From positions 682,001 to 746,000 of the forward strand of contig CBDBIN010000045.1 of NCBI GenBank assembly GCA_965206125.1: a DNA stretch of 64,000 nucleotides. The letters are read 5' to 3'. Shown here one piece after another: positions 17,038 to 28,744 of the stretch. This stretch comes from CAXWPM01 sp965206125 (GTDB lineage Bacteria > Acidobacteriota > Terriglobia > 20CM-2-55-15). A program made the translations under genes and the position numbers. Under the pieces are notes generated by a model that had not been told where the DNA came from, ran no database searches, and saw nothing but the letters and a program-made list of their open reading frames with translations. Positions within the stretch are counted from its first letter, which is position 1, and each line of letters opens with the position of its first letter.

Positions 17038-18299
17038 CGGGCCTTGGGAGTCACTGCCCGCACCCGCAAACGCCGGACGCGACGCCGGTCGGCCTCGATC
17101 ACTTCGATAGCGAAGCCATTGTGGCGAATCCGTTCACCTGAGGACGGCAACCGCCCGAACAACTCGACGACGGCGCCACCAACCGTGGTGCTCTCGGTGT
17201 TGGGGAACACGTCGACGCCAGTCCGTGCCTCAATCGCATCCAACTCGGTGCCGCCCGGCACCAGGAAGGCGCCCCCCTGCTCTTCGAGGATTTCCTCGCC
17301 TTCCGCTTCAGTGCCGTCCCGGATCTCGCCGACGATCTCTTCGATCAGGTCCTCGATCGTGATCAGACCGGAAATCCCACCGTATTCGTCCACGACGAGG
17401 ACGATCTGGCGACCCTGCTCCTGCATCTCCTGCAAGAGGTCGTCGATGGGCTTGGTTTCGGGCACGAATTGGACCGGGTGGACAAGCGAGCGGACATTGC
17501 CGATGCGGTCTTCATCCCTCCAGACTCGCAGCAAGTCTCTTTCGTGGACGATACCCTCGATGTTGTCCAGTTCATCCCGGTAGACAGGGATACGGGAATG
17601 GCGCTTTGCGACGACCAGGTCCACGAGGCGATCGATGGTCCAACTGACATCAGCCGCGTCGATCTGGGTTCTCGGCGTCATCACCTCGAGGGCGACCTTG
17701 TCTCCAAACTGGACGATGGAGTGAATCATCACGCCTTCGTCCTGTTCGAGTATCCCCTCTTCCTGACCCGCATCGATGAAGGCCTGGATTTCTTCTTCGG
17801 AAGCCTCATCATCATCGTCGGCTTCGACTTCCCACTCGTGGAAGTAATTGAGCATCGCGGTAATCAGCCGCACGAGCGGGCGGAGCACGAAATAGGCTGC
17901 CCCGAGCACGGGAAGAAGGCGTTCGAGCGCGGCTGCGGGATCGCGAAGAGCTATTGCCCTCGGTATGAGCTGACGGAAAGGCAGGACCACCAGCAGCGTC
18001 GTCAAGACCGCCGCCGGGAGGGAGACTGCGTAGGGCAGCGGGTAACTCAGGTAGGAGCCGGCAAGCAGCACGGCAAGCGCCACCAGAAGCGTCTGAACGC
18101 TGATGTGGATGGCCATCAGCACGTCGTCTCTCGAGGATACGAGCGAGGCCATCAGCCGGTCCTTCTTCCGGGATTCGCCTTCCGCAATCCGGCGCAACGC
18201 TACCTTGCTGATGTCTGCCAAGGCGAAGTCGACCACCGACATCACCAATAGGGCGGCTACCAGGAAAAGCGCGAGCAGTATCTCGATCTCGATCAACAT
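17034..18299 (-). CDS. CorC/HlyC-type CBS-domain membrane protein
   Basis: 421 residues. Three to four hydrophobic segments at the N-terminus (CNNM/DUF21-type transmembrane domain, about residues 1-165), an acidic linker DDDDEASEEE, a pair of CBS domains (about 185-320, e.g. MTPRTQIDAADV and IVLVVDEYGGISGLITIEDLIEEIVGEI) and a C-terminal CorC_HlyC domain with FPNTESTTVGGAVVELFGRLPSSGE. The family is linked to Mg2+/Co2+ efflux; adenosine-nucleotide or Mg2+ sensing by the CBS pair is known for relatives. It overlaps ybeY by 7 nt and era by 4 nt. Confidence 0.9.
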   Translation of the reverse strand: MLIEIEILLALFLVAALLVMSVVDFALADISKVALRRIAEGESRKKDRLMASLVSSRDDVLMAIHISVQTLLVALAVLLAGSYLSYPLPYAVSLPAAVLTTLLVVLPFRQLIPRAIALRDPAAALERLLPVLGAAYFVLRPLVRLITAMLNYFHEWEVEADDDDEASEEEIQAFIDAGQEEGILEQDEGVMIHSIVQFGDKVALEVMTPRTQIDAADVSWTIDRLVDLVVAKRHSRIPVYRDELDNIEGIVHERDLLRVWRDEDRIGNVRSLVHPVQFVPETKPIDDLLQEMQEQGRQIVLVVDEYGGISGLITIEDLIEEIVGEIRDGTEAEGEEILEEQGGAFLVPGGTELDAIEARTGVDVFPNTESTTVGGAVVELFGRLPSSGERIRHNGFAIEVIEADRRRVRRLRVRAVTPKAR

Positions 18300-18754
18300 T
18301 GAAACTTGCGACGCAGGCGACGTTCGAGGGCTCGCATCTCACCGTCGTCCGTCGCATGGTCGTAACCCATGAGGTGAAGCAGACCGTGCAGGGCCAGCCT
18401 TCTCAGGTTCGTTCCGAACTCCAGAGTCTTCGATCGCAGGGCCTGATTATATGCCGTCTCCGTAGATATCAGAAGGTCGCCCAGGTACCCGTCGTCGCCC
18501 GAAAACGACAGCACATCGGTCGGTTTGTCCTGTCCCCTGTAGTGGCGGTTGTATGCCCTCATCGCGGGGTCGCTGACCAGCACAACAGAGAACTCCCGCT
18601 CTGGGCCAAGTTCGTCAACCATCGCGCGGACAAACGCCAGAAGACTGCTCCGGTCGACCACATGTTTGCGCTGCCGATTGAGCAGTAGGAAAGAGGGACG
18701 TTTCGAGCCGGAGGGGGCAGACGATCCGGCACGGGCGGGTGCACCGGCGCCCAT
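18293..18754 (-). CDS. ybeY: Endoribonuclease YbeY
   Basis: 153 residues of the YbeY metallo-RNase family, involved in 16S rRNA 3'-end maturation and ribosome quality control. The zinc motif is visible as HGLLHLMGYDHATDDGEM (HxxxHxxGYDH). The preceding block 'YRGQDKPTDVLSF' is also diagnostic. Residues 1-25 are a Gly/Ala/Ser-rich extension. The ATG at 18754 shares one base with the phoH stop (TGATG). A TTG one codon upstream is possible but less likely. Confidence 0.95.
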   Translation of the reverse strand: MGAGAPARAGSSAPSGSKRPSFLLLNRQRKHVVDRSSLLAFVRAMVDELGPEREFSVVLVSDPAMRAYNRHYRGQDKPTDVLSFSGDDGYLGDLLISTETAYNQALRSKTLEFGTNLRRLALHGLLHLMGYDHATDDGEMRALERRLRRKFQC

Positions 18755-19755
18755 CAATCGACCTCGACCTGCTCGTCGGGGCGCTTGAAGCCCGGCGTTC
18801 CCTGGGCGAGGTTCTTGTCAGCGTAGCGTTCGTATGCACGGACGATCTCGCGGACCAGCGGGTGCCGCACGACGTCGCGTTCGTTGAAGCCTACGAACGC
18901 AATGTCATCGATGTTGCCTAGTACTCTACCGGCCTCGACCAGACCCGATTTCCTGCCGAGAGGAAGGTCGATCTGAGTCACATCACCGTTGATGACCGCC
19001 TTCGAATTGAAGCCGATGCGCGTCAGGAACATCTTCATCTGTTCCGGAGTGGTGTTCTGCGCTTCGTCCAGGATGACGAAGGCATCGTTCAGGGTCCGCC
19101 CGCGCATGAAGGCGATCGGTGCGATCTCGATAACCCGTCTCTCCAGATAGCGGTCCACCCTGTCGGCGTCGAGCAATCCGTAGAGTGCGTCGTACATGGG
19201 TCTTAGGTAGGGATCGACCTTTTCCTCGACCGTTCCGGGCAAGAACCCCAGCCGCTCGCCGGCCTCGACAGCCGGCCGGGTCAGGACGATGCGGCTGACT
19301 CGCTTGCCGAGCAACTCGCGGACCGCCATGCTGACCGCAAGGTACGTCTTGCCGGTGCCCGCAGGACCGATCCCGAAGACCATGTCGTACTTGTCGATGG
19401 CTTCCATGTAGAGCTTCTGGTTCAGGCTCTTGGGCGAGACATTCCGTTTCCCGACCTGAAACTGACGGGGCGCAGTGACGACCTGCCGCATCGTGATGGA
19501 GTTGTCTTCCGCGACAATCCGGATGATCGATTTCAGGTCGTCACCGGATAGCTTGACGCCCTCGGCGCGAAACTGAGCGTAGTCTTCGATGAGCTGCTCG
19601 ACGAGTGAAACGTGGTTGTCGTTTCCTTCGACGGTCAGACTGTCGGGGGCTATATGGACTTCGACGTCCAGGAGGGATTCCAGATACTTGATGTTCCCGT
19701 CGTACGTACCGAACAGGTCGGCGACCCCTTCGCCGATGGGGATGGTCTTCTTCAT
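18754..19755 (-). CDS. PhoH family ATPase
   Basis: 333 residues of the PhoH-like (YbeZ) family. A KH-like N-terminal region (about 1-75) precedes the P-loop domain with Walker A GPAGTGKTYLA, the family block LTRPAVEAGERLGFLPGTVEEKVDPYLRPMYDAL and the Walker B-like FVILDEAQNTTPEQMKMFLTRIG. YbeZ partners YbeY in other bacteria, and here the two genes overlap by one base. It is first in the phoH-ybeY-corC-era set, transcribed from a TATAAT promoter 25-40 nt upstream. Confidence 0.95.
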   Translation of the reverse strand: MKKTIPIGEGVADLFGTYDGNIKYLESLLDVEVHIAPDSLTVEGNDNHVSLVEQLIEDYAQFRAEGVKLSGDDLKSIIRIVAEDNSITMRQVVTAPRQFQVGKRNVSPKSLNQKLYMEAIDKYDMVFGIGPAGTGKTYLAVSMAVRELLGKRVSRIVLTRPAVEAGERLGFLPGTVEEKVDPYLRPMYDALYGLLDADRVDRYLERRVIEIAPIAFMRGRTLNDAFVILDEAQNTTPEQMKMFLTRIGFNSKAVINGDVTQIDLPLGRKSGLVEAGRVLGNIDDIAFVGFNERDVVRHPLVREIVRAYERYADKNLAQGTPGFKRPDEQVEVD

Positions 19756-19780
19756 TCACGGGTGGTCGATGTCACCACCT

Positions 19781-19796
19781 GAACCGAATTATACCA
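19781..19796 (-). promoter_or_regulatory. Extended -10 promoter of phoH-ybeY-corC-era
   Basis: On the minus strand TGGTATAAT (19796-19788) is a perfect TATAAT with the extended TGn element; the -35 position has no TTGACA match. Predicted start near 19781, leaving a leader of about 26 nt before the ATG at 19755. Confidence 0.65.
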
Positions 19797-19872
19797 TGCG
19801 AAACAGGCAGTTCCCGGCTATGGAACCTGTCGGCGGGACGCTCGAGAGCACCCCTCGTTTAGTGGGGTGGGA

Positions 19873-19902
19873 TTGACCCGGAGCGCGGCATGTTGCTAGT
19901 AT
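19873..19902 (+). promoter_or_regulatory. Promoter of rpsT
   Basis: TTGACC at 19873-19878, an 18-nt spacer and TGCTAGTAT, i.e. an extended -10 with hexamer TAGTAT at 19897-19902. A start near 19909 leaves only about 17 nt before the rpsT ATG. Confidence 0.6.
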
Positions 19903-19925
19903 TGTTGGTTTGTGAGGCACATCTG

Positions 19926-20186
19926 ATGGCGAATCATGTATCCGCGGTCAAGCGGAACAAGCAGAGCGAGAAGAAGCGGCGCATCAACCAGATGAACCGG
20001 CACAAGCTCAAGACACAATTCAAGAAGTTGAAGTCGGCGATCGCCGACGGCAAGGCCGACGATGCCCAGGCATTGCTGCCCGGAACGTTCAGCCTGATCG
20101 ACAAGTCCGTGCAGAAGGGCGTGCTCAAGGTCAATGCCGCGCGGCGCTACAAGTCCCGCATGTCCCGCCACGTCAACGCGATCTAA
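19926..20186 (+). CDS. rpsT: 30S ribosomal protein S20
   Basis: 86 residues, a normal-length S20: ANHVSAVKRNKQSEKKRRINQ at the start, two long basic helices and the usual KGVLKVNAARRYKSRMSRHVN end. The ATG at 19926 follows GTGAGG by 6 nt. The frame extends upstream to 19890, but that part overlaps the promoter and is not conserved. Single-gene unit, divergent from phoH. Confidence 0.97.
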   Translation: MANHVSAVKRNKQSEKKRRINQMNRHKLKTQFKKLKSAIADGKADDAQALLPGTFSLIDKSVQKGVLKVNAARRYKSRMSRHVNAI

Positions 20187-20188
20187 AC

Positions 20189-20333
20189 TTAGCGTCGGGC
20201 CCACCGTCCTTTCGCTTCTCCGTGATTCAGAGTGCCCGTACCGGTTTCGCTTGCCTCCGTTTAACGGGAACTCCACCGGGACGGTCCCCCCACGCCGAAT
20301 TAACCTTTAGCGTCGAGCCCACCGTCCTTCCGC
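20189..20333. repeat. Imperfect direct repeat after rpsT
   Basis: A 27-bp sequence beginning TTAGCGTCG(G/A)GCCCACCGTC occurs at 20189-20215 and again at 20307-20333 with two differences, the second copy abutting the GGGGACAG repeat unit. The 90 bp between them carry no gene. It may be a duplication that came with the repeat unit. Confidence 0.7.
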
Positions 20334-20423
20334 ACCGATAGGGGACAGATCACTCTGTCCCTAGGAGTAGCCTTCAGGTCTAGCGTCACCCGGGGTGTGG
20401 ACAGAGTGCTCTGTCCCCTCTTT
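20334..20423 (+). repeat. GGGGACAG repeat family, locus 2
   Basis: One unit in the same orientation as the left half of locus 1: starts ACCGATAGGGGACAGA, contains CTCTGTCCCTAGGAG, and ends GTGCTCTGTCCCCTC. It contains shorter palindromes (GGGGACAGATCACTCTGTCCC and GGACAGAGTGCTCTGTCC). It lies between the convergent ends of rpsT and holA. Confidence 0.85.
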
Positions 20424-20441
20424 GCGAGTGCGCTATCCCCC

Positions 20442-21392
20442 CTACCGCATCAGCTTCCAAAGCAGCATATCGAGGTAGATTTCCGCGTTTGGCGATGACG
20501 TCTTGAACGCACGGTCCGCGCGCAGCAACTCGGCAAAACCGGTGACTATTCGGTCCCTGTCGAACCTGCCGCTGGCCACCGCAAATTGGGTCGCCTTCCA
20601 GTGGGGCACCGACGCAGCAGCGGCGATCTGGCCTGAGGAGGCGCGACCCTCGAGAAACTTCCCGATGAGCACCCGCCGCCAGACTCGCGCTATCCGTGAC
20701 AGGATGAGGATCGGCTGGACGCCTTCGTCCAACATGGCCCCCAGAACCCGGACCGCCTTCGGGTAATCCCGCGCCTGCAAGGCGTCGTCAAGTTCGAACG
20801 GCCCGTACTGCTCAGAACGCAGGATCAACTCATCGACGTCCCTGATCTCGATGGGACGGGCCTCCCGGACATAGGTCTGGAGTTTTTCCATTTCCGCTCG
20901 AAGCTGTTGCAGTTCCGTCCCGATGTTGTCGACGACATAATTGGCAACGTCCGGCGTCACGCCGTAGCGGTCGCGGAGCCAGCGGGCCGCTTCACCAGCA
21001 CGCGGAGGGTCGATTTCGACTTTGGGGAACGTTTTGGCCAGCGCAGAAACCGAACGCCGGGTCGGAGCCGACACGATCACTTTGAGAAACGACTCCTCCA
21101 ACCCGGCCAGCTCTTCAAGAACCGCGATCTTCTTCTTGGTGATTTTTCCGGCGTTGGTCACCAGCAGCGCTCTCGGGGGGCCGAACAGCGGGGGGGTCCG
21201 GGCCAACACCAGCAACTCCGAGGCTTCGAGGGCCTCGAACTCGCGAACCGAAACCTTGCTGAAATCCCAGTCACCTCCAAAGACACCGGCCCAAACCCCC
21301 CGAGACTCGTCGATGAGAAACTCGTCTTCACAGATGAAGATGTAGACGTTGCCGCCCGGAGGGGAGTGGCGGCGGAACTCGGAAAACCTCAT
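20442..21392 (-). CDS. holA: DNA polymerase III subunit delta
   Basis: 316 residues of the HolA family, the clamp-loader subunit that opens the beta clamp. Visible family traits: N-terminal 'VYIFICEDEFLIDESRGVW', 'SELLVLARTPPLFGPPRALLVTNAGKI', the central 'DNIGTELQQLRAEMEKLQTY' and the C-terminal helical collar 'VLGAMLDEGVQPILILSRIARVWRRVL'. The ATG at 21392 overlaps the lptE stop by 4 nt (ATGA). The frame continues upstream inside lptE without homology. The lptE-holA pair is a common gene order. Confidence 0.93.
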   Translation of the reverse strand: MRFSEFRRHSPPGGNVYIFICEDEFLIDESRGVWAGVFGGDWDFSKVSVREFEALEASELLVLARTPPLFGPPRALLVTNAGKITKKKIAVLEELAGLEESFLKVIVSAPTRRSVSALAKTFPKVEIDPPRAGEAARWLRDRYGVTPDVANYVVDNIGTELQQLRAEMEKLQTYVREARPIEIRDVDELILRSEQYGPFELDDALQARDYPKAVRVLGAMLDEGVQPILILSRIARVWRRVLIGKFLEGRASSGQIAAAASVPHWKATQFAVASGRFDRDRIVTGFAELLRADRAFKTSSPNAEIYLDMLLWKLMR

Positions 21393-21943
21393 CGCTGAGC
21401 CTGAACCAGGGATGCCACCAGAGATCTCGCAAACCGCCTCGCCAAACGCTCGACGGCAGCTGTGTCTTCGGGGAGAAACTCTTCGGAATCGTTCGACAGC
21501 TCGAACACCTCGCGGAAGGTCCACCGATCATTCGCGAAAAGCACCCGATTGTCACGACCTTCCACCATTCGAACAGCGAGCTCCACCTCAATCGTGTACG
21601 CAGTGCTGCGGCCGCGATCGGTGAGGATGATCGGGATGGACCTGACGTTGAGCACCTCTCCAGTCAGGACGACGTCACCGGCATCGGCCGATGTCACCCG
21701 ATATCGGGTCCGCTGAATCAACTCGCGGCGGACGGCATCGGTCAGGCGCTGCTCGATCTTGAACTCCGTGGTCGTGTTTCGGAAGGTCGGCACGGCGAGC
21801 GTCTGCCCCTCACCGGCTTGGGTTCCCCTCCCGGCGAGACGGTAGCCGCAACCGGCCAGGGACAACGCCACGGACAGCAGAAGGACACGGGCAAGTGGCC
21901 AGCACCCGGCGTATCGAGTTTTTCCTGCGGCCATTATTCGCAT
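21389..21943 (-). CDS. lptE: LPS-assembly lipoprotein LptE
   Basis: 184 residues. A signal peptide ends in the lipobox LSLAGC (Cys about 33) followed by GYRLAG, then 'LAVPTFRNTTTEFKIEQRLTDAVRRELIQRTRYRV', the LptE/lipoprotein B pattern. LptE plugs LptD at the outer membrane in lipopolysaccharide assembly, so the organism should be diderm. The start is uncertain between ATG 21943 and ATG 21934, as neither has a strong ribosome-binding site. It overlaps holA by 4 nt. Confidence 0.88.
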   Translation of the reverse strand: MRIMAAGKTRYAGCWPLARVLLLSVALSLAGCGYRLAGRGTQAGEGQTLAVPTFRNTTTEFKIEQRLTDAVRRELIQRTRYRVTSADAGDVVLTGEVLNVRSIPIILTDRGRSTAYTIEVELAVRMVEGRDNRVLFANDRWTFREVFELSNDSEEFLPEDTAAVERLARRFARSLVASLVQAQR

Positions 21944-22013
21944 AGGATAACACCCGGATGGCGCCCGGACGGGGACGCCAAGCAGGCTACGACGACAGGC
22001 GGAATACCTCTCG

Positions 22014-22438
22014 ATGACGGATCCAGTGCTGGCCCACGCTCTCAAATTGCTGGCCCGCCGGGATTACAGCATTGCCGATCTCCGACGGAAACTCGAATCT
22101 CGCTTCGACGATGTCCCGAAATCCACGATCGACTGGCTCGTCGGGAAAAGGTACCTCGATGACCGGCGATTCAGCGAGGATCTGACCGCCAGACGCCGGC
22201 ACGGAAGCCGCATGCTGCTCGAGACCGAACTCGCTTCCGCGGGCGTCGCCGACGATATCGTCAAGGCGGTGCTCGACGGACAGAGTTGGCCCTCGATCGC
22301 GGAGGTCCTAGAGGCTAAAATGGTTGATTCGAAGCTGGATTCGCCTCTCGAACCGTCCGAGGCCGCTCGACTTTTCCGGGCAATTGCGCGTCTCGGATAT
22401 GAGGAGGAGGACATCCGCTCGGAGTTGGATCGATTCCT

Positions 22439-22442
<4 letters not shown>
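22014..22442 (+). CDS. recX: Regulatory protein RecX
   Basis: 142 residues with the three tandem three-helix repeats of RecX, a modulator of RecA filaments. Repeat starts are visible as 'ALKLLARRDYSIADLRRKL', 'TIDWLVGKRYLDDRRFSEDLTARR' and 'ARLFRAIARLGYEEEDIRSEL'. The stop overlaps the alaS start (ATGA), matching the frequent recX-alaS order. It diverges from lptE across a 70-bp gap. Confidence 0.93.
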
Positions 22443-25075
<2,633 letters not shown>

Positions 25076-25097
25076 ACCACAGTCTGTTGTGTTCGTG

Positions 25098-25871
25098 ATG
25101 AAAAGGATAGCAATCATTTCGATCTGCATTGGGATGACCCTTCTGGGTGCTCGTGGAGAGGTGCGTGCCGCCCAGGTGCGCACCGGCGATGACGGGCTCA
25201 TTGGATTCGTCGATGGCAACGGACGGCTCGTGTTCAGCAACATCGGGCGGCACGCGCCGGCACCGGTAAGCCCGGTAGGACAGACAACCCTCCCAGTGCC
25301 TGTGGCGACGCCGCCCAGCCAGAACCCCGTTGACGCTTTAATCGACGGCATTTCGGCCAGATATGGCGTGGACTCCAGGCTTGTCCGCGCGGTCATCCAG
25401 GTCGAATCGGCTTTCGACACGCGGGCCGTTTCGAACAAGGGAGCGCTGGGTCTGATGCAGTTGATACCGGCAACAGCTCGCCGCTTCGGCGTTACCAACG
25501 TGTTCGACCCCGCGGAAAACATCGAAGGCGGAGTCCGCTATCTGAAATTCCTGCTGGAGAAGTTCCAGTACAATCTCGATCTCTCGCTGGCCGCCTACAA
25601 CTCGGGCGAGAACCGCGTCGAACGTCTGGGACGAATCCCCGATATCAAGGAGACGCAGGACTATGTCGTCAAAGTCCGGTCCGCGTACACAAAGTTGCTG
25701 GCTTCATCGAGTCCGGCGACTACGCGGGCACCGGCTTCCGTTGCGGCGGCCGCCCCGGAGAGGCCGGCCGCCCCGCAACAATCAACGCCGGTGCAGGCCG
25801 AGCCCACGATGTACCGGACGGTCGACGAACGTGGTGTCACCCGATTCTCGAACATAGGCCCGGGGCAGTAA
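25098..25871 (+). CDS. Lytic transglycosylase (SLT domain)
   Basis: 257 residues. A signal peptide (about 1-25) is followed by a DUF4124-like strand pair ending 'VFSNIG' (about 30-50), a Pro-rich linker, and an SLT/goose-lysozyme-type domain (about 76-205) with catalytic Glu103 in QVESAFDTRAVSNKGALGLMQLIP and the LAAYNSGENRV motif. The extreme C-terminus repeats the DUF4124-like motif 'YRTVDERGVTRFSNIGPG', so the catalytic domain is bracketed by two related motifs. It cleaves peptidoglycan in the periplasm. The ATG at 25098 lies 22 nt after alaS; an amidase gene follows 34 nt downstream. Confidence 0.92.
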   Translation: MKRIAIISICIGMTLLGARGEVRAAQVRTGDDGLIGFVDGNGRLVFSNIGRHAPAPVSPVGQTTLPVPVATPPSQNPVDALIDGISARYGVDSRLVRAVIQVESAFDTRAVSNKGALGLMQLIPATARRFGVTNVFDPAENIEGGVRYLKFLLEKFQYNLDLSLAAYNSGENRVERLGRIPDIKETQDYVVKVRSAYTKLLASSSPATTRAPASVAAAAPERPAAPQQSTPVQAEPTMYRTVDERGVTRFSNIGPGQ

Positions 25872-25905
25872 TAGGGATAGGCCGACCCGCAAACACCGAC
25901 CACGG

Positions 25906-27585
25906 ATGCAACAGCCGAGGCTCATCGCTGTCCTGCTGGTAACGCTCCTCACCCCCCTTGTCTCCGTCGGCCAGACTCTTCTCCAAAAGGCCGGCGCGGC
26001 ATACCAGGAAGCCCAGCGTCAGGAGATCGTCCTCAAGGAAAAGGCGCCATCGGACCGCAGCCGATCCGAGTATCTTGGGGTAATACGCCTGTACGAGCGC
26101 GTGTACCTCACCACTCCGCATACCGGTTACGCCGACGACGCGCTGGTCAACATCGCAGCGCTCTACGAAGAAATCCAGGACCCGAAGGATGCGGTCAAGA
26201 CCCTCCGGTTTCTGATTCGCGAGTACCCAGCGTCCCGTTTCATCGGCACGGCCGAGGACGAGATCCGAAGGCTGACAGAGCCACCCAAACCGCTCGAACC
26301 CGTACCCCCGACACCGGAACCTGTTCGGGTAGCGGAACCTGCCCCCTCCGACGCCGGGGCCGCCTGGGTATACGTCGACAACGTTCGCTACTGGGAATCC
26401 CAGAAATCGGTCCGCGTCGTGGTCGATCTGGACGGCGAACCCCGTTTTCGACAGGGAGACGTTCAGGATCCCCCGCGGGTCTTCGTCGACATCGATAACG
26501 CGCGGGTCCGGAGTTCCCTCCAGGCGCGGGCACTCCCGGTCGAATCGGTGATGCTGGAAAACATCCGCGTTGCTCAGCATGACGTCGACACGGTTCGTAT
26601 CGTTCTGGACCTGGTCCAACTCAACAACGTCACAACCTTTACGCTGCGGGACCCAGACCGGCTCGTCATCGACGTGCTCGGGGACGCACCGGCCCGGCCG
26701 GCGACGACCGAGGCCGTTCCTGCCTCCGAGACAGCAGACAGAACCCAGAGCGGTAGCGCCGGAGTTCCCGAAACCGCCACTGCAGCCGGGCTCTCCGAGA
26801 CCGCCGCCCCAGACGCCGGTGCCAACGACACGCCAGTCGCGACTCCGGCGCTACCGACCGGTGCCGGCGAACACTCTCTCATACGCAGCCTCGGCCTGAA
26901 GGTCGCCCGGGTCGTCATCGACGCGGGACACGGCGGTAAGGACACGGGCACGGTCGGGCCGACCGGACTTACGGAAAAGGAACTCGTCCTGGACGTGGCC
27001 CGCCGCCTGAAGGCTCTGATCACGGAAGAACTCGGGGCGGAAGTCGTGCTGACGCGGGAAGACGATAGTTTCGTCCCCCTGGAGACGCGCACAGCGATCG
27101 CTAATCAGGCCGAGGCCGATCTGTTCCTGTCAATCCATGCCAACGCAAGCGACATGACCTCGATCCGCGGCTTCGAGACCTTCTTCCTGAACTTCACGAC
27201 GTCGCGCGAAGGGTTAGATCTGGCCGCTCGCGAGAACGCTGCCTCACAACTGGCTATCTCGGAACTTCAGGACATCGTCCGAAGAATCGTCCTTCGGGAC
27301 AAAATCGACGAATCGCGCGAATTCGCTTCCCACATCCAGAAGTCGATGGCATCGAATCGAGACCTTGGCCGCGATCGCGGCGTCAAGGAGGCGCCGTTCG
27401 TGGTGCTGATCGGCGCCAACATGCCATCCATCCTCTCGGAAATATCCTTCATCAGCAACCCGGACGACGAGAGACTCCTCAGGGGAGACGACCGTCGTCA
27501 GCAGATTGCCGACGCTCTCTTCGACGGTGTAAGATCATACGCACAGACCCTGAGCGGGGTCCGAACGGCGCGCGCTCAGGACTGA
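25906..27585 (+). CDS. N-acetylmuramoyl-L-alanine amidase (AmiC-type)
   Basis: 559 residues. Signal peptide about 1-23; a TPR-like segment (about 25-120: 'YLGVIRLYERVYLTTPHTGYADDALVNIAALYEEIQDPKDAVKTLRFLIREYP'); a Pro-rich linker; an AMIN domain (about 150-265: 'VRYWESQKSVRVVVDLDGEPRFRQGDVQDPPRVFVDI'); a disordered Ala/Thr/Glu stretch; and the Amidase_3 catalytic domain (about 340-550). Zinc ligands appear as AGHGGKDTG, LTEKELVLD, LFLSIHAN and the catalytic Glu in ILSEISFISN. It cleaves the stem peptide from MurNAc during cell separation. The extra TPR-like region in front of AMIN is less common. Confidence 0.93.
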   Translation: MQQPRLIAVLLVTLLTPLVSVGQTLLQKAGAAYQEAQRQEIVLKEKAPSDRSRSEYLGVIRLYERVYLTTPHTGYADDALVNIAALYEEIQDPKDAVKTLRFLIREYPASRFIGTAEDEIRRLTEPPKPLEPVPPTPEPVRVAEPAPSDAGAAWVYVDNVRYWESQKSVRVVVDLDGEPRFRQGDVQDPPRVFVDIDNARVRSSLQARALPVESVMLENIRVAQHDVDTVRIVLDLVQLNNVTTFTLRDPDRLVIDVLGDAPARPATTEAVPASETADRTQSGSAGVPETATAAGLSETAAPDAGANDTPVATPALPTGAGEHSLIRSLGLKVARVVIDAGHGGKDTGTVGPTGLTEKELVLDVARRLKALITEELGAEVVLTREDDSFVPLETRTAIANQAEADLFLSIHANASDMTSIRGFETFFLNFTTSREGLDLAARENAASQLAISELQDIVRRIVLRDKIDESREFASHIQKSMASNRDLGRDRGVKEAPFVVLIGANMPSILSEISFISNPDDERLLRGDDRRQQIADALFDGVRSYAQTLSGVRTARAQD

Positions 27586-27609
27586 CCGCCAAGAGAAAAG
27601 AGAATCGAC

Positions 27610-28683
27610 ATGAAGACCCGCTGGCCGGGAAGCCTCCTGGTGATTCCCTTCCTTGCGACATCCTTGATCGCACAGAACAGAGACGGTCTCGTCGAGGCCC
27701 TGCGGGAAGCCCCAGCCTGGGAGCTGCGATCGGAGCCTGTCGAGTACTCGGCGGACAACATCGAATCGTTGGCTCCGGAAAGCGCTATGGCAATCCTGGA
27801 ATACGGTTTGATCGGAGCGTCCACGATGACTGTGGCCGGCCCGGAGGGCATCGTGGACCTCGTGCTCTACGAGATGGTCGACTCGGCAGCGTCGTACGGC
27901 CTGTTCACGCTCGAACGATCGTGGGAGCGTCGTGACTTTGAAACGGTGCCGCTGGGCACCGAAGGCTTCAGGATAGGCGACGAACTGATCTTCTGGCAGT
28001 CGAAATACGTCGGGCTGATCCGTGGCCCGTGGGAGGCGAGCGCGGCTCTGGGGAGGGTCCTGACGGACAACATCTTCGGCCTGTCGCGGAGGGCCCCGGT
28101 GTCGCAGCACTTGCCGCCGGAGGGACTGATCGCCGATTCGGAAAAATACATCCTGGACCCAACAACTTTCGAACGTGCGGTGGCGCTCAACGCCGAAGGA
28201 CTCGGGTTCGAGGACAGCCTCGAGGTCGCCGTCGCCGCCTATGACACGGCCGGTGGCTCAGCAACCCTCGCACTACTGCTGTACCCGACCCGACAGCTGG
28301 CTGAGTTTCACCTGGAGGAGTGGCTGGCGAACCTCGAAGGAGAACCACCTTATCGGCAGGCCGGCCCGCTGGTTGCGATTGTCAGCGCAAGCGATGCGCC
28401 GGCCGTTGCGCAAGACATCCTTTCCGGGGTGAACCACCAGTACAGCATCACCTGGAACGTGGCGCTGCCCGACCCCCTCACACTGCCTGAAATGATCCTG
28501 ACGATCTTCGCCTGGATCGGCATTGCGCTGCTCTTCACCTTGATCGTAGGGATCGCCTTTGGCGGCTTTCGCATCTATATGAAAACACATCATCCTAACC
28601 GGCTATTTCTGAGCGAAGAAGCGGAAGGATTGATAGAACTCAAGATAAATCAACCAGTTACGCGGAAGCAGCTCAATGAATGA
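27610..28683 (+). CDS. Exported one-TM protein, DUF6599-like
   Basis: 357 residues, not assigned to a known function. Residues 1-21 form a signal peptide ending SLIAQN. The body (about 25-285) has alternating beta segments, with 'ILEYGLIGASTMTVAGPEGIVDLVLYEMVDSAASYGLFTLERS' resembling the DUF6599 family often seen in Acidobacteriota. One transmembrane helix spans about 300-325 (LTIFAWIGIALLFTLIVGIAFGG), followed by a 35-residue tail that would be cytoplasmic. It lies 24 nt after the amidase, with a consensus-like site AGAGAAAAGAGA upstream, and probably shares its transcript. The last gene before the small RNA/tRNA locus. Confidence 0.7.
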   Translation: MKTRWPGSLLVIPFLATSLIAQNRDGLVEALREAPAWELRSEPVEYSADNIESLAPESAMAILEYGLIGASTMTVAGPEGIVDLVLYEMVDSAASYGLFTLERSWERRDFETVPLGTEGFRIGDELIFWQSKYVGLIRGPWEASAALGRVLTDNIFGLSRRAPVSQHLPPEGLIADSEKYILDPTTFERAVALNAEGLGFEDSLEVAVAAYDTAGGSATLALLLYPTRQLAEFHLEEWLANLEGEPPYRQAGPLVAIVSASDAPAVAQDILSGVNHQYSITWNVALPDPLTLPEMILTIFAWIGIALLFTLIVGIAFGGFRIYMKTHHPNRLFLSEEAEGLIELKINQPVTRKQLNE

Positions 28684-28744
28684 CTCGATCGTCACCGCCA
28701 AGCCGAACAAAGTGAAGGCATTCGGTTCGTTTCGAGGATTTTAG

